Assembly (NCBI GenBank): GCA_002842875.1
Contig: PHEF01000057.1
Span: 1-32,074, forward strand
Source: Alphaproteobacteria bacterium HGW-Alphaproteobacteria-3
Lineage (GTDB): Bacteria > Pseudomonadota > Alphaproteobacteria > Parvibaculales > Parvibaculaceae
DNA: 32,074 bases
Reading direction: 5' to 3'
Shown here: in pieces, positions 19,794 through 28,810 of the stretch
Position numbering within the stretch: position 1 is the first letter of the stretch
Layout: the number at the start of each line of letters is the position of its first letter
Position numbers and translations under genes: made by a program
The notes under the pieces: generated by a model
What the model was told of the DNA's origin: nothing
The model's input: the letters and a program-made list of their open reading frames with translations, nothing else
Databases searched by the model: none

Positions 19794-21779
19794 ATGGCGG
19801 AGCAAAAGTCCTTCGGCGAGGAACTCGAAGCGGCGGACGACGCTCCGGTACCGCGCGAGACGTCGCCCTCTCTCGTAACTCTCTGGCAGCGCCGCTTCGC
19901 GCGGCGCGATGTTTTGCGCGGCTTCGGCAAGGCCGCGCTGCTTGCGAGCGTCTCGCCAGCCATCCTCTCGCTCGCCGCCTGCGACGAGGCACCGGAAGTG
20001 CGGCCCGATGCCATCTTCGGCTTCGAGGAAGTGCCGGGCGGCATCGACGAAACGCATCATGTCGCCGCCGATCACAACGCGGACATATTGATCCGTTGGG
20101 GTGACCCGGTTCTTGCGGATGTGCCGCCCTTCGATATCGCGAACCAGAGCGCCGCCTCGCAGCTCGCCCGCTTCGGCTACAACAACGACTTCATCGGCTT
20201 CGTGCCGCTCCCCTACGGCTCGGCGGCCAGCACCCGCGGCCTTCTCTGTGTTCATCACGAATACACAAATGACGATCTGATGTACCCGGACTATCCGGCG
20301 GGCGACCCGCGCGCCTTTTACACGCGCGAGATCGTGGAAATTTCCATGGCCGCGCATGGCGGCACCATTGTCGAGGTCGCGCGCGGCGAGGACGGGCGCT
20401 GGCAAACCGTGCCGGACAGTGCCTATAACCGCCGCCTCACGCCGCTCTCGACCGCGATGACGATATCCGGCCCCGCCGCCGGTCACGAACGCATGAAGAC
20501 CAATGAGGACCCGAGCGGAACCATGGTCATGGGCACCTTCAACAATTGCGCTGGCGGCATCACGCCCTGGGGCACATGGCTCATGTCGGAAGAAAACATC
20601 AACTTCTATTTCATCGGCGAGAATGCGGATGAACGCGAAGCGGCGAACCACACCCGCATGGGCGTTCCCGGCAGCCGCTCCTACCCCTGGGGTTACTTTC
20701 ACAAGCGCTTCGACCTGTCGCGGGAACCGCGCGAGCCGAACCGCTATGGATGGGTCGTCGAGGTCGATCCGCTCGACCCCAATTCGACGCCGGTGAAGCG
20801 CACCGCACTCGGCCGCTTCAAGCATGAAGGTTGCGAAAATGCGCGGACGGCGGACGGCCGCCTCGCCATCTACATGGGCGACGACCAGGCCTTCGAGTAT
20901 CTCTACAAATTCGTGACCGCCGGAACGGTCTCCGGCGACCGGGCGGCAAACATGTCGCTTCTGGACGAGGGCACGCTTTATGTCGCCCGCTTCGAGGAAG
21001 ACGGCAGCGGCACATGGATGCCGCTCGTTCACGGCAAGAACGGCCTCGACGAGACCAACGGCTTCGCCTCGCAGGCCGACGTCGCGATCGAGGCACGCCG
21101 CGCCGCCGATATCCTCGGCGCCACGCCACTCGACCGCCCGGAAGACGTGCAACCGAACGAGGCGACGGGCCGTGTCTATGTCGCGCTCACAAATTCAAAG
21201 GAGCGCGAGAAGACCGATGCTGTGAACCCGCGCGCCGGCAATCTCTGGGGACAGATCGTCGAGCTTGCGCCGGAAGGCGGCGATCACGGCGCGGCCGCGT
21301 TCGCCTGGACCATGCTCGTGAAATGCGGCGACCCGCGTTTTCCCGCCATCGGTGCGGAGTGGAACCCCGGTCAGGGCAGCGATCAGTGGTTCGTCTGTCC
21401 CGACAACATGGCGGCCGACCCCTCGGGCCGTCTCTGGGTCGCGACCGATCAGGGCTCGGGCTGGAACGCGGCATCGGGTGCCGCCGACGGGCTCTATGCC
21501 CTCGCCACGACGGGCGACAAGCGCGGCATCGCGCGGCGCATTTTTCGCGCCCCTGTCGGCGCGGAGGTCTGCGGTCCCTGCTTCACCCCGGACGGCACGA
21601 CGCTCTTCCTCGCCGTCCAGCATCCCGGAGCCGACGGCACGAAAGACTTCAAGGGCTTCGAGCGCAGTTCCACCTTCGCCGATCCGGCAACGCGCTGGCC
21701 CGATTTCGCGCCCGGCATGCCGCCGCGCCCCTCCATTCTCGCCATCACGGCGAAGAATGGCGGCCCCGTGGGTGGCTGA
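19794..21779 (+). CDS. phoX: PhoX family phosphatase (DUF839), Tat-exported
   Basis: This 661-residue protein has a twin-arginine signal RRDVLRGFGKAALLA (37-51) followed by a lipobox-like LAAC (Cys63), suggesting a Tat-exported lipoprotein. The mature part is the PhoX beta-propeller. It has the conserved TFNNCAGGITPWGTWLMSEEN block (Cys252 and the following acidic residues), which in Pseudomonas PhoX holds the iron/calcium cofactor, and the PWGYFHKRFDL and FKHEGCENA segments. PhoX releases phosphate from phosphomonoesters in the periplasm or at the cell surface. ATG 19794 has AAGGGGAGTGAC upstream. A Pho box stands in front. The membrane protein gene at 21883 follows on the same strand. Confidence 0.92.
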   Translation: MAEQKSFGEELEAADDAPVPRETSPSLVTLWQRRFARRDVLRGFGKAALLASVSPAILSLAACDEAPEVRPDAIFGFEEVPGGIDETHHVAADHNADILIRWGDPVLADVPPFDIANQSAASQLARFGYNNDFIGFVPLPYGSAASTRGLLCVHHEYTNDDLMYPDYPAGDPRAFYTREIVEISMAAHGGTIVEVARGEDGRWQTVPDSAYNRRLTPLSTAMTISGPAAGHERMKTNEDPSGTMVMGTFNNCAGGITPWGTWLMSEENINFYFIGENADEREAANHTRMGVPGSRSYPWGYFHKRFDLSREPREPNRYGWVVEVDPLDPNSTPVKRTALGRFKHEGCENARTADGRLAIYMGDDQAFEYLYKFVTAGTVSGDRAANMSLLDEGTLYVARFEEDGSGTWMPLVHGKNGLDETNGFASQADVAIEARRAADILGATPLDRPEDVQPNEATGRVYVALTNSKEREKTDAVNPRAGNLWGQIVELAPEGGDHGAAAFAWTMLVKCGDPRFPAIGAEWNPGQGSDQWFVCPDNMAADPSGRLWVATDQGSGWNAASGAADGLYALATTGDKRGIARRIFRAPVGAEVCGPCFTPDGTTLFLAVQHPGADGTKDFKGFERSSTFADPATRWPDFAPGMPPRPSILAITAKNGGPVGG

Positions 21780-21882
21780 CGCGGGTTGCACCTCGCGTCC
21801 CGATGCCCCAAGCTCGGTTTGCGGCACCGTTGAAGGTCGGCTGGGCCAAAGCCGTCCGCACTGCGAGAGGGGCGTTTCCCGC

Positions 21883-22938
21883 ATGCGTTTTCTTGTCAGT
21901 CTCGTCGTTTTCCTGCTCGTCCTCCCCCTCGCCTTCATGGCGGCCTACGAGCGGGGCCTGCTCGACGAATACGTGCCGGAGGATGCTCTCCCGGCCGAAC
22001 CCTTCATCAAGGCGGAACTTTCGGAGGCGACGAGCGGCCCGGACCTGAGCCACCGCATAAACAAGGCGCTCGACGAAAACGCCTATGACGATGCGGCGAT
22101 GTATGCCGAAATCGCGGCCTGGGCGAACCTCCCGCTCAATCCCGATGCGCAAGCGCGTCTCGACGCCGAAAATGCCTTCGCGCGCCGCGTGTCCCGCAAC
22201 ACCGGCAGCTTCGTCACCGGTTTCGTCACCGGCGAAGGCGGCGACACGCCGGCCTTCATGGGTGCGATGGCGTCCGACCTGACTGTCGTGGGCGACGTCC
22301 GCGACATCGGCAGCGAGGGCGGAAAGCTCGTGCGCGGCGAGGAATACTCGCAAATGATCCTCGGCCTGTCCGTCGTCGGCCTTGCCGCGACCACGGCGAC
22401 CGTCGCAACGGGCGGCGGCGGCCTTCCCGCGCGCATCGGCGTCTCGATCCTCAAGGTCGCCAAGAAAGCCGGAACGGTAACCGCCGGGTTCACGCGCGAT
22501 ATCGTCCGTGTCCTTCAGGAGGCGATGAATTTCGACAAGCTCGGCACCACGTTGCGCGCCGTCGATCTCTCCGACACCGCGGCGACCCGCCGTGCCGTCG
22601 CCGATTATGCCGGCGGCGTATCGATGGCGAAGGTGACGCCGATCCTCGGCGATGTGGCGGCGCTCGAACGCGCGGCCGGTCCCGCCGAAACGGTGCGCCT
22701 GATGAAATATGTGAACAACACGGACGATCTCGCTCGCATCGGCAAGATGAGCGGAACGCTGGGCACGAAAACGCGCGGCGTCATTGAACTCACCGGCAAG
22801 ACGGGCCTGCGCGCCTTCAAGACGGCCTGGAACCTGGTGCTGATTGCGCTTGGCTGGATATGGGCGATCGCGGGCGGCATCGGCGCTCTCTTCGCGACCG
22901 CGCTCGGCCGCCGCGTCATGCGCCGCCGAAGCGCCTGA
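21883..22938 (+). CDS. Membrane protein of unknown function
   Basis: This 351-residue protein has an N-terminal hydrophobic helix (MRFLVSLVVFLLVLPLAFMAAY), a central hydrophobic and glycine-rich stretch (ILGLSVVGLAATTATVATGGGG, about residues 160-190), and a C-terminal transmembrane helix (LVLIALGWIWAIAGGIGALFATAL) ending in RRVMRRRSA. Between them are helical soluble segments with acidic text (PDLSHRINKALDENAYDDAAMYAEIAAWANLPL). I do not recognise a family. The ATG at 21883 follows GAGAGGGG at about 10 nt. It lies 103 nt after phoX on the same strand with no terminator visible, so joint transcription is possible. Confidence 0.75.
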   Translation: MRFLVSLVVFLLVLPLAFMAAYERGLLDEYVPEDALPAEPFIKAELSEATSGPDLSHRINKALDENAYDDAAMYAEIAAWANLPLNPDAQARLDAENAFARRVSRNTGSFVTGFVTGEGGDTPAFMGAMASDLTVVGDVRDIGSEGGKLVRGEEYSQMILGLSVVGLAATTATVATGGGGLPARIGVSILKVAKKAGTVTAGFTRDIVRVLQEAMNFDKLGTTLRAVDLSDTAATRRAVADYAGGVSMAKVTPILGDVAALERAAGPAETVRLMKYVNNTDDLARIGKMSGTLGTKTRGVIELTGKTGLRAFKTAWNLVLIALGWIWAIAGGIGALFATALGRRVMRRRSA

Positions 22939-22942
22939 ACGC

Positions 22943-23254
22943 TCAGGCCGCCAGCATCACGCCGAGAAGGAAGAGACCCGAGAGGAAGCTCCACATCGTC
23001 GCGATGCAGCCCGAAAGCAGCATCCAGAAGGGCGGCCTGTTCTCGAAGACCTGTGCGCGCAGCGCGTTGCGCAGGATCACGGTGGGTCCGGCGAAGATCA
23101 GCGTGAACACGCCAATCAACTGCCACATCATCGTTTCCGAATGGAGCTGGAAGCTCGGCGGCTTGTTGGTGACGAGCCGGTAGAAACTGCTGGTAAGTCC
23201 CGCCGCGACGAAGCCCGTCGCGATCGAAAAGAAGAATGCCGACATTTCGCTCAT
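22943..23254 (-). CDS. Small membrane protein, unknown family
   Basis: This 103-residue protein has three predicted membrane helices: FFFSIATGFVAAGLTSSFY, MMWQLIGVFTLIFAGPTVIL and FWMLLSGCIATMWSFLSGLFLLGVML. The layout resembles small alphaproteobacterial integral proteins of unknown function. ATG 23254 follows GGCGGGGC; a GTG at 23266 is an alternative. Its stop is 4 nt from the stop of the convergent protein at 22938. The next leftward gene starts upstream at 23663, and the 22-nt gap suggests an operon. Confidence 0.7.
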   Translation of the reverse strand: MSEMSAFFFSIATGFVAAGLTSSFYRLVTNKPPSFQLHSETMMWQLIGVFTLIFAGPTVILRNALRAQVFENRPPFWMLLSGCIATMWSFLSGLFLLGVMLAA

Positions 23255-23276
23255 TTGCCCCGCCACGATGTCCTGC

Positions 23277-23663
23277 TCAATCGGCCCGGCGCGCCTGCCC
23301 GGCGCCCGTGTCGATCCCCGCGATGATTTGATGGGCCACGTCGGCGAGATGTGTCTGCGCCGCCGCGACCGCGAATTCCGGAATGACCTGTTGATCGAGC
23401 AGCCGAACGAGTTCGGGATCGCCGAGCGCCTGTTTCAACTCTTCGCCCGGCGTGCCCTTTGCTTTCGCAATGATCTCCGCCAGCAGCGTGGAACGGTCGC
23501 CCAGCGCCACGTCCCTTTCGCCGATACGGCAGGAAGCGAAATCCGCCTCGCAGGAAACCTGCGGCAGGGCGAAGGCGCTGCCATCTCCATCGAGCGGCAT
23601 GTGCCCGCCGAAATAGAAGAAGGCGCCTGCGATCATCAGTAATTTGAAAACGAGCCTGGTCAT
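23277..23663 (-). CDS. Small exported or membrane-anchored protein, unknown
   Basis: This 128-residue protein has an N-terminal hydrophobic segment (LVFKLLMIAGAFFYFGG) acting as signal anchor or signal peptide. A region with two cysteines (VSCEADFASCRIGERDV) and a helical C-terminal part (LLAEIIAKAKG...ALGDPELVRLLDQQVIPEFAVAAAQTHLADVAHQI) follow. No family recognised. ATG 23663 follows AAGGCGGC. It is the first gene of a two-gene leftward unit with the small membrane protein at 22943. Confidence 0.7.
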   Translation of the reverse strand: MTRLVFKLLMIAGAFFYFGGHMPLDGDGSAFALPQVSCEADFASCRIGERDVALGDRSTLLAEIIAKAKGTPGEELKQALGDPELVRLLDQQVIPEFAVAAAQTHLADVAHQIIAGIDTGAGQARRAD

Positions 23664-23879
23664 GCCGCCTTGTCCGCAAGCGGCATACCAGCGCGGCCGG
23701 GGCGCCTGTCCGCACCGCCCGGATTTTGAAATGATCTTTTAATTTCAGCGGGTTATAAGGATAAAGGCGGGGGGTCGGCATCCCGGCCCCGGGGCCGCCT
23801 CGGCAGTCGTCCGTGCCGGATTGCGCCGGGCCCTGTACCGATACGGAACAACCGCACCAGACCGGCTGGGAGTGAGAAA

Positions 23880-24644
23880 GTGGCGCGAGGCAATCGATCG
23901 GACGACGAACTGGTCAGGGAGCGGCCAGCCTGGATCATCCCGCTCCTCGTGCTCGCCGGTGTGCTGATCTTTTCCGGCGCCTTCCTCTATTACTATTTCG
24001 GTCCGACACCCGCCGAAATTCTGGGGCAGGACCCCCGCGCCAGCGCCGCCGAGGCGAAGATCGAGGTCATCGTCGGCAACACCCGCTTCCTGGTCCCCGA
24101 GCACTACACGCGCTATCCGAGCCAGCGCGCCGGCGGCCGCCAGAAGGCGCTGGACATGCACGCTCTGCTGCCCGGCCTCGCGCCCTGGTCGCCCGGCAGG
24201 CAGGACGAGTTCTCCGACAATTCGGCGCGCTCCGAGGTCGTCTATTTCTCGCTACGGGAGAAGGCGGCGCCGCTCAATTCGGCGCGGCGCTTCAAGACCA
24301 TTTACTCGAAATATCTCTCGGCAAGCGAGCCTCAGCCGGGGCCGGACGGGCTCGAGCATTACACATTCAACGAAAAGTCGGGATATGCGGGCCAGGATCT
24401 TCTGGTCGGCAAGGATGCGGAGGACCGCATGCTGCTCCTCCTCTGCGACCGCGCGGGACCGCTTGTCGAAAGCCCGAATTGCTCGCGCTCGCTCCTTCTC
24501 GGGCCGAACCTCGAACTCGACTACCGCTACAAGCGCGAACATCTCGGCGAATGGCGCGCCATCGACGAGGCGGTCGCGTCGCTCGTCCGCGACCTGGAAT
24601 CGGTCGAGCCGATGGACGACCTTCAGGGGCCGATACTGGATTGA
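23880..24644 (+). CDS. Single-pass membrane protein of unknown function
   Basis: This 254-residue protein has a short charged N-terminus, one membrane helix (WIIPLLVLAGVLIFSGAFLYYYF, about 18-40) and a periplasmic domain. The latter starts EAKIEVIVGNTRFLVPEHYTRYP, a pattern found in uncharacterised alphaproteobacterial membrane proteins. A cysteine pair (LLCDRAGPLVESPNCSRSLLL) may form a disulfide. It starts with GTG at 23880 behind GGGAGTGAG. Its stop is 16 nt from the convergent DUF3126 gene with no terminator in between. Confidence 0.75.
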   Translation: MARGNRSDDELVRERPAWIIPLLVLAGVLIFSGAFLYYYFGPTPAEILGQDPRASAAEAKIEVIVGNTRFLVPEHYTRYPSQRAGGRQKALDMHALLPGLAPWSPGRQDEFSDNSARSEVVYFSLREKAAPLNSARRFKTIYSKYLSASEPQPGPDGLEHYTFNEKSGYAGQDLLVGKDAEDRMLLLLCDRAGPLVESPNCSRSLLLGPNLELDYRYKREHLGEWRAIDEAVASLVRDLESVEPMDDLQGPILD

Positions 24645-24660
24645 GGTTTGAAGCCCGGCC

Positions 24661-24873
24661 TCAGGACGCCAGATCGATGTCGAGGATCGCCATGTTGAAG
24701 GCGTAGGAAACCTCGCCCTCATCGACATCCTTGAAAATCACGCCGATGAACTCATCGCCGATATTCACTTCGGCCGAATCGTCCTTCTGCGGGCGCTGGC
24801 GCACCACGATCGACGGCAATTCGAACTTCTTGCGCAGATAGGCCTCAAGGCGCTGAATTTCGGTCTTGTCCAA
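24661..24873 (-). CDS. DUF3126 family protein
   Basis: This 70-residue soluble protein matches the small alphaproteobacterial DUF3126 family: EIQRLEAYLRKKFELPSIVVRQRPQKDDSAEVNIGDEFIGVIFKDVDEGEVSYAFNMAILDIDL. Its function is unknown. Translation starts at a TTG (24873) with GGGAGAG 5-6 nt upstream; there is no ATG in the family-consistent position. The 195 nt to the next feature hold nothing I can support. Confidence 0.9.
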   Translation of the reverse strand: MDKTEIQRLEAYLRKKFELPSIVVRQRPQKDDSAEVNIGDEFIGVIFKDVDEGEVSYAFNMAILDIDLAS

Positions 24874-25068
24874 GAAGCTCTCCCGTCGACGCTGATTCTG
24901 TTGGCTCTGGGCGGAAAATGGCTCGATGGCCGCCGCACCGAGGTTGTAACCATTTGGCGCCGAGGGTGCAAACCCCGCCCTGCGGCGCTTGGTCCAATGT
25001 GCGGTTTTCCCGTCCTGTGCAAACCTTCCCGCAGGGTGAGGGAGAGACCAGGCAGAGGAACAGGCGCA

Positions 25069-25215
25069 ATGTCGCGGCGCGCCCGGAAATTATTCGTATT
25101 CGTAGCGATCGCGTTGACGGCGGCAGCCCTCATCAGTCTCGCTCAATCGCGTTTTCCGCCAGCGCCCGGCGAGAGCGGCGGGCAGCGCGCCTTGCTGCTC
25201 CCCGATCCTCGCTAG
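25069..25215 (+). CDS. Possible small single-helix membrane protein
   Basis: This 48-residue frame has a basic N-terminus (MSRRARK), one hydrophobic helix (LFVFVAIALTAAALISLA) and a short polar tail, a sensible layout for a signal anchor or small membrane protein. ATG 25069 has AGAGGAACAGG upstream, not well spaced. The stop lies 14 nt before the convergent SDR stop. No family recognised; it may be spurious. Confidence 0.4.
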   Translation: MSRRARKLFVFVAIALTAAALISLAQSRFPPAPGESGGQRALLLPDPR

Positions 25216-25229
25216 GACGCCCGATAACG

Positions 25230-26036
25230 TCAGCGCGTCGTATAACCGCCATCGACCACGACTTCCGACCCTGTCATGAAGCTCGCCTCGTCGCTCGCGA
25301 GGAAAAGCACCGCATTGGCGATCTCGTCCGCGATGCCGAGCCGGCCCACGGGATGCAGCATGATGAGAAGCTCGCGCATCTCGTTCGGTCCCACCGATTG
25401 TCCCTGCACCACGCCGCGATTGAGCGCGTCCTTCACCATCGGCGTATCGATATAGCCCGGATGCACCGAGTTCACGCGAATGTTGTATCCGGCTTCCGCG
25501 CATTCGAGCGCCGCCGATTTCGTCAGCAGCCGCACCCCGCCCTTCGCCGCATTGTAGTCGCTGGCATTGGGTTGCCCGACAAGCCCGAGGATCGACGAAA
25601 TATTGACGATGGAGCCGCCCGCGCCGCCTTTCGACGTATATTTCTTGATCGTGCGGATGCCGTATTTGCAGCCGAGAAACACGCTGTCGAGATCGACCGA
25701 GATCGTGCGCTGCCACGAGGCCAGCGTCTTCTCCTCGATGGGGCCGCCCTCCGGCGCGATGCCCGCATTGTTGACCACAACATGAAGCCCGCCGAAGCGG
25801 CTCTCGGCATGTTGCGCCACCGCCTCCCACGCCGCCTCGTTCACCACATCGTGCCGGATGAATGTCGCCTCGCCGCCATCATTGGCAATGGCATCGGCAA
25901 TCGCCTGCCCCCCCGCTTCGTCGAGATCGCTGCAAACGACCTTCGCGCCCTCCCGCGCCAGCGCTTTCGCCGTCGCTGCGCCGATACCTTTTGCCGCGCC
26001 GGTCACGATTGCGACCTTTCCCTGCATCCGACCCAT
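25230..26036 (-). CDS. Short-chain dehydrogenase/reductase (SDR)
   Basis: This 268-residue classical SDR has the cofactor motif TGAAKGIG (12-19), Asp37 at the end of the second strand (NAD(H) preference), NNAG (89-92), and the catalytic Ser148, Tyr161 and Lys165 (NISSIL and YNAAK). The C-terminal EVVVDGGYTTR is typical of 3-beta/20-beta-hydroxysteroid and secondary-alcohol dehydrogenase relatives. It oxidises or reduces a hydroxyl/keto group; the substrate is unknown. ATG 26036 is preceded by GGAGACGGCGG. It is divergent from the small gene at 26196. Confidence 0.93.
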   Translation of the reverse strand: MGRMQGKVAIVTGAAKGIGAATAKALAREGAKVVCSDLDEAGGQAIADAIANDGGEATFIRHDVVNEAAWEAVAQHAESRFGGLHVVVNNAGIAPEGGPIEEKTLASWQRTISVDLDSVFLGCKYGIRTIKKYTSKGGAGGSIVNISSILGLVGQPNASDYNAAKGGVRLLTKSAALECAEAGYNIRVNSVHPGYIDTPMVKDALNRGVVQGQSVGPNEMRELLIMLHPVGRLGIADEIANAVLFLASDEASFMTGSEVVVDGGYTTR

Positions 26037-26195
26037 TTTCCGCCGTCTCCCTTGCCGTTATGATTTGTTTTGACGCCATCTTGCCGTGCCGGATGTCCCG
26101 TGCAAAGCGCGAAAGCGCCCATCCTCATGCTATAGAGCGTCCCAGCAAGCCTGCCTCGCCCTGAAAAGCGGGGGTAACAACGAACCGGAGAAGAA

Positions 26196-26471
26196 ATGGC
26201 CGTCGCCCTGCTGATTACCTTCGAAACCTCGCAAGCCGACCACATCGTGACGCAGCTTCGCGCCTACAAGGAACGCGAGTTCGACCGCAATCCCCCGCGC
26301 GGCTTCATCGGCGCGAGCGTCGCGGAAGAAGATGGCAAGGTGATCTTCCGCAGCGAATGGCAAGACGACGACGCGCTGGAAAACACGCGCGACAGCGCAC
26401 CGTTCGAAGCCTGTCTCGACCTCTGCGACATCTACGCCGACGATCGCAACGACGAGAAAATCGAGATCTGA
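26196..26471 (+). CDS. Small protein, possible ABM-like (ferredoxin-like) fold
   Basis: This 91-residue protein (MAVALLITFETSQADHIVTQLRAYKEREFDRNPPRGFIGASVAEEDGKVIFRSEWQDDDALENTRDSAPF) has the strand-helix-strand-strand pattern and the F/W-rich second strand (RSEWQDDDAL) seen in antibiotic-biosynthesis-monooxygenase-like proteins. I cannot place it in a known family with certainty. ATG 26196 has GGAGAAGAA 2-9 nt upstream. The FAD enzyme starts 5 nt after its stop, so the two form an operon. Confidence 0.7.
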   Translation: MAVALLITFETSQADHIVTQLRAYKEREFDRNPPRGFIGASVAEEDGKVIFRSEWQDDDALENTRDSAPFEACLDLCDIYADDRNDEKIEI

Positions 26472-26476
26472 TCCGC

Positions 26477-27748
26477 ATGTCCCATCCCCCTTCCTGGTAC
26501 GCCGCAACCGCAAACGACAAGACGCCCCCCTCGCCTCTGGCAGGCGACGTGGAGGCCGATGTCTGCGTCGTCGGCGCGGGCTATACCGGTCTCTCCGCCG
26601 CGTTGCATCTCGCCGAACGCGGATACGCGGTCGTCGTCCTCGAAGCCGAGCGCGTCGGCTGGGGCGCGTCGGGCCGCAATGGCGGTCAGCTCGGTCTCGG
26701 CCAGCGCAAGGACCAGCGCTCGCTCGAGGCGACGCTGGGCCGGGAATGGGCGCGGCGGCTCTGGGATCTCGGCCTCGAAAGCAACGCGCTGGTGAAGCAG
26801 CTCATCGCGCGCCACAACATCGATTGCGACCTGAGGCCCGGCCTCATTCATGCAGGCTGGAAGCACGGCGATGCGAAATGGTTGAAGGAAGACGTCGAAC
26901 ATCTCGCCAGCAGCTATGGCTACACCGGCATGCGCTATGTCGAACGCGATGAATTGCGGGAGATGGTCGCGACCGATTGCTATCACGGCGGCGTTCTCGA
27001 GGAGGCCGGCGCCCATCTCCATCCGCTGAACTATGCGCTTGGTCTCGCCCGCGCGGCCCGCGAAAAGGGCGTGCGCATCCACGAACAATCGCCCGTCATC
27101 GAAGTGACGCGGACCGATCCCGCAACCGTCCGCACGGCGCGCGGCACGGTACGCGCGAAACATGTCGTCCTCGCCTGCAACGGTTATCTCGGCAAACTCG
27201 AGCCGCGCGTCGCCGGCACCATCATGCCCATCAACAATTTCATCGTCGCGACGGAGCCTCTGGGCGAACGCGCCCGCGAACTCATCCGCGACGACGCCTG
27301 CGTCCAGGACACCAAATTCGTCATCGACTACTACCGTCTCTCGGCGGACGGGCGCCTGCTCTTCGGCGGCGGCGAAAGCTATTCGCCGAAATTCCCGTCC
27401 GACATCGCGGCCTTCGTGCGAAAGCCCATGCTCCGCGTCTTCCCGCAATTGAAGGATGTGCGCATCGACTATGCCTGGGGCGGCACGCTCGCGATCACCA
27501 TGACGCGCCTGCCGAATTTCGGCCGTCTCGCGCCGAACGTCATCTTCGCGCATGGCTATTCGGGCCAGGGCATCAACATCGCGACGCTGGGCGGCAAGCT
27601 GATCGCCGAAGCCGTCGCCGGACAGGCGGAACGCTTCGAAGTCATGGCAAGGCTCAAGACACCGAAATTCCCCGGCGGCACATTGCTCCGCTACCCCGGT
27701 CTCGTCGCGGGAATGATCTTCTATGCGTTGAAGGACAGGCTGCCCTGA
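26477..27748 (+). CDS. FAD-dependent amine oxidoreductase (DAO/PuuB-like)
   Basis: This 423-residue flavoprotein has the dinucleotide motif VVGAGYTGLSAALHLAERG (31-49, GAGYTG 33-38), Glu56 at the end of the second strand, and GWGASGRNGGQ (61-71), typical of the gamma-glutamylputrescine oxidase/DAO family. The C-terminal AWGGTLAITMTRLPNFGRL...GYSGQGINIATLGGKLIAEAV supplies the FAD-closing motif. Members oxidise polyamine conjugates or related amines. No other Puu pathway gene is adjacent, so the substrate is open. ATG 26477 lies 5 nt after the small gene's stop; the two are probably coupled. Its stop is 9 nt from the convergent cysE. Confidence 0.9.
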   Translation: MSHPPSWYAATANDKTPPSPLAGDVEADVCVVGAGYTGLSAALHLAERGYAVVVLEAERVGWGASGRNGGQLGLGQRKDQRSLEATLGREWARRLWDLGLESNALVKQLIARHNIDCDLRPGLIHAGWKHGDAKWLKEDVEHLASSYGYTGMRYVERDELREMVATDCYHGGVLEEAGAHLHPLNYALGLARAAREKGVRIHEQSPVIEVTRTDPATVRTARGTVRAKHVVLACNGYLGKLEPRVAGTIMPINNFIVATEPLGERARELIRDDACVQDTKFVIDYYRLSADGRLLFGGGESYSPKFPSDIAAFVRKPMLRVFPQLKDVRIDYAWGGTLAITMTRLPNFGRLAPNVIFAHGYSGQGINIATLGGKLIAEAVAGQAERFEVMARLKTPKFPGGTLLRYPGLVAGMIFYALKDRLP

Positions 27749-27757
27749 GAGGTGTCG

Positions 27758-28594
27758 TCAGCCTTCGGCGTCGAGGCTGCCCTCTTCGCGGATGATGTGG
27801 TCCATCGCATGAGCGGGCTTGTCGCAGCCCGCGCAGCCGACGATCTTCGCCGGCACGCCGACAGCCGTGCAATGCGCCGGCACCGCATGCAGAACCACGC
27901 TGCCCGCGCCGATGCGGCTGTATTCGCCGACCTCGATATTGCCCAGCACCTTCGCGCCGACCGAAATCAGCACGCCGCGCCGCACCTTCGGGTGACGGTC
28001 GCCCTGCTCCTTGCCCGTGCCGCCAAGCGTCACGTGATGGAGCATCGACACATCGTCTTCCACCACCGCCGTCTCGCCAATCACGATGCCGGTCGCATGG
28101 TCGATGAAGACACCCCGGCCGACACGCGCCGCCGGATGAATGTCCACCGCGAAGAGCTCCGAAATCCGGCTCTGCAGATAGAGCGCCATCGCACGGCGGT
28201 CATTGTTCCACAGCCAGTGCGCCACGCGGTAAGCCTGCAGCGCGTGGAAGCCCTTGAAGTAGAGGATCGGCTGGATATAGGAGTGGCAGGCCGGGTCGCG
28301 CTCGTAATAGGCGACGATATCCGCCCGCGTCGCCTCGCCGATATCCGGCTGGTCGCGCATCGCCTCGTCGAAGAGCTCGCGAAGCTGCATCGAATGAACC
28401 TCGGCATTGCCGAGCTTCTGCGCCAGGTGATAGGCGATGGCGTCGTTGAAATTCCGGTGATTGAGGATCGTCGAATAGAGGAAGCTCGCGAGGATCGGCT
28501 CGCCCGCCGCCATCTCTCCTGCTTCCGCCCGCACGCGCTCCCACACGGGATCGCAGATGGAGAGCGGCTGGTTCCGTTCGGCTGCCTTCGACAT
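27758..28594 (-). CDS. cysE: Serine O-acetyltransferase
   Basis: This 278-residue protein makes O-acetylserine for cysteine biosynthesis from serine and acetyl-CoA. The helical N-terminal domain ends in FKGFHALQAYRVAHWLW. The hexapeptide beta-helix holds DIHPAARVGRGVFIDHATGIVIGETAVVED and HHVTLGGTGKEQGDRHPKVR. Catalytic residues equivalent to E. coli Asp92, Asp157, His158 and His193 are Asp100, Asp165, His166 and His201. A C-terminal tail follows (AGCDKPAHAMDH...LDAEG). ATG 28594 has GGAGCGGGAT upstream. It stands alone, without a cysK partner. Confidence 0.95.
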   Translation of the reverse strand: MSKAAERNQPLSICDPVWERVRAEAGEMAAGEPILASFLYSTILNHRNFNDAIAYHLAQKLGNAEVHSMQLRELFDEAMRDQPDIGEATRADIVAYYERDPACHSYIQPILYFKGFHALQAYRVAHWLWNNDRRAMALYLQSRISELFAVDIHPAARVGRGVFIDHATGIVIGETAVVEDDVSMLHHVTLGGTGKEQGDRHPKVRRGVLISVGAKVLGNIEVGEYSRIGAGSVVLHAVPAHCTAVGVPAKIVGCAGCDKPAHAMDHIIREEGSLDAEG

Positions 28595-28810
28595 ATCCCG
28601 CTCCTTCTCCCGGGCCCGCTCCGGCGCATCTTGCGCGGAGATCGTGGGCCGCTTTCGCGGTTCGGCCCCGAGACCGGCACGGGGTCGCCTGAAAAGAGCT
28701 TAATACATAGCGCGGCCTCGTGCGAGTTCAATGGGAGAACCCTCTCGGCTTCGGCTTCCTCGTGTTAATCTTTCTCAAACGCAAATGACCCGGAAAAAAG
28801 GATCAGGCCC

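Noticed and set aside
19743..21152. 469-codon minus-strand frame opposite phoX
   Set aside because: phoX is convincing in its own frame; the antisense frame is open only because of GC-rich codon bias.
24845..25069. 74-codon minus-strand frame before DUF3126
   Set aside because: It lacks a credible ribosome site and overlaps the DUF3126 start; no recognisable domain.
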